A DNA stretch of 5,862 nucleotides from Schlesneria sp. (GTDB lineage Bacteria; Planctomycetota; Planctomycetia; Planctomycetales; Planctomycetaceae), in assembly GCA_025353525.1 (NCBI GenBank), contig JANXOO010001316.1, forward strand, positions 1 through 5,862, in the 5' to 3' direction. The notes under the pieces are model-generated. The model worked only from the letters and a program-made list of their open reading frames with translations, ran no database searches and was not told where the DNA came from. Numbering within the stretch: the first letter of the stretch is position 1; the number at the start of each line of letters is the position of its first letter. Of the stretch, positions 5,704 to 5,862 are shown one piece after another. The position numbers and the translations under genes are program-made.

Positions 5704-5862
5704 ATGCCCGAATCGCCCTCGACCGAATTGCGACAGACGATCGACGCGATTTATCGCAGCGAGTCGAGACGCATCTATGCGACGCTTGTTCGACTGTTGC
5801 GAGATCTCGATTTGGCTGAAGAGGCAATGCACGAGGCGTTTGCATCAGCCGTTGAACAATGG
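5704..5862 (+). CDS. ECF42-type RNA polymerase sigma factor (5' part only)
   Basis: The first 53 residues of an extracytoplasmic-function sigma factor; the rest lies beyond the right edge. After MPESPSTELRQTIDA comes region 2 sequence IYRSESRRIYATLVRLLRDL, then DLAEEAMHEAFASAVEQW. This follows closely the pattern I know for the ECF42 group (YR.ESGRILATLIRLLGDFDLAEEALQEAF..ALE.W). That group usually carries a long C-terminal extension in place of an anti-sigma partner. It commonly lies near genes for small DGPF/YCII-domain proteins; none is present upstream here, so any would have to be downstream. The ATG at 5704 overlaps by one base the TAA of a 13-codon frame starting at 5663, and only a weak purine run (AAAGAAAG) precedes it. 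Its target genes cannot be seen. Confidence 0.85.
   Translation, partial: MPESPSTELRQTIDAIYRSESRRIYATLVRLLRDLDLAEEAMHEAFASAVEQW

Noticed and set aside
1..5862. CRISPR arrays, tRNA or rRNA genes, insertion sequences
   Set aside because: No regularly spaced long repeats, no cloverleaf or rRNA-like sequence, and no transposase motifs were seen on either strand.

Overview
The window looks like chromosomal DNA from a Planctomycetota bacterium (Planctomycetaceae-like, about 55% GC). The main reason is the gene at 1954-3936, which joins two GAF-like domains, one membrane helix and a HlyD-type adaptor, an arrangement I associate with planctomycetes. The secreted beta-propeller-like protein and the unusual ECF42-type sigma factor fit the same picture. 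No taxonomic marker gene is present, so the assignment is an inference.

Left part, minus strand. The window opens with the first 115 codons of an MdtA-like RND efflux adaptor (1-346, running off the left edge). Upstream of it are an extended -10 promoter candidate and an exact 17-bp tandem repeat. Further right are a 369-residue exported beta-propeller-like protein (506-1615) and a 55-codon gene (1761-1928). The small gene has a strong ribosome binding site and a Cys/Gly/Ser/Thr-rich tail.

Right part, plus strand. The GAF-GAF-HlyD adaptor (1954-3936) is divergent from the small gene and ends at a split-stem hairpin. Next come a poorly resolved stretch with one plausible small exported protein (4052-4288), a thioredoxin-fold protein with a WCGDC active site (4303-4863), and a tandem receiver-like protein (4863-5648) whose start codon overlaps the thioredoxin stop codon. 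After a 9-bp-phased repeat, the first 53 codons of an ECF42-type sigma factor (5704-5862) run off the right edge.

How they may work together. The thioredoxin and receiver-like genes are almost certainly one transcription and translation unit, and the small gene at 4052 may lead it. The adaptor is an orphan: no ABC, RND or M50 partner lies beside it in this window. The small divergent gene next to it could encode a secreted or processed peptide, which is the most interesting untested idea here. The left-edge RND adaptor and the sigma factor appear to start separate units.
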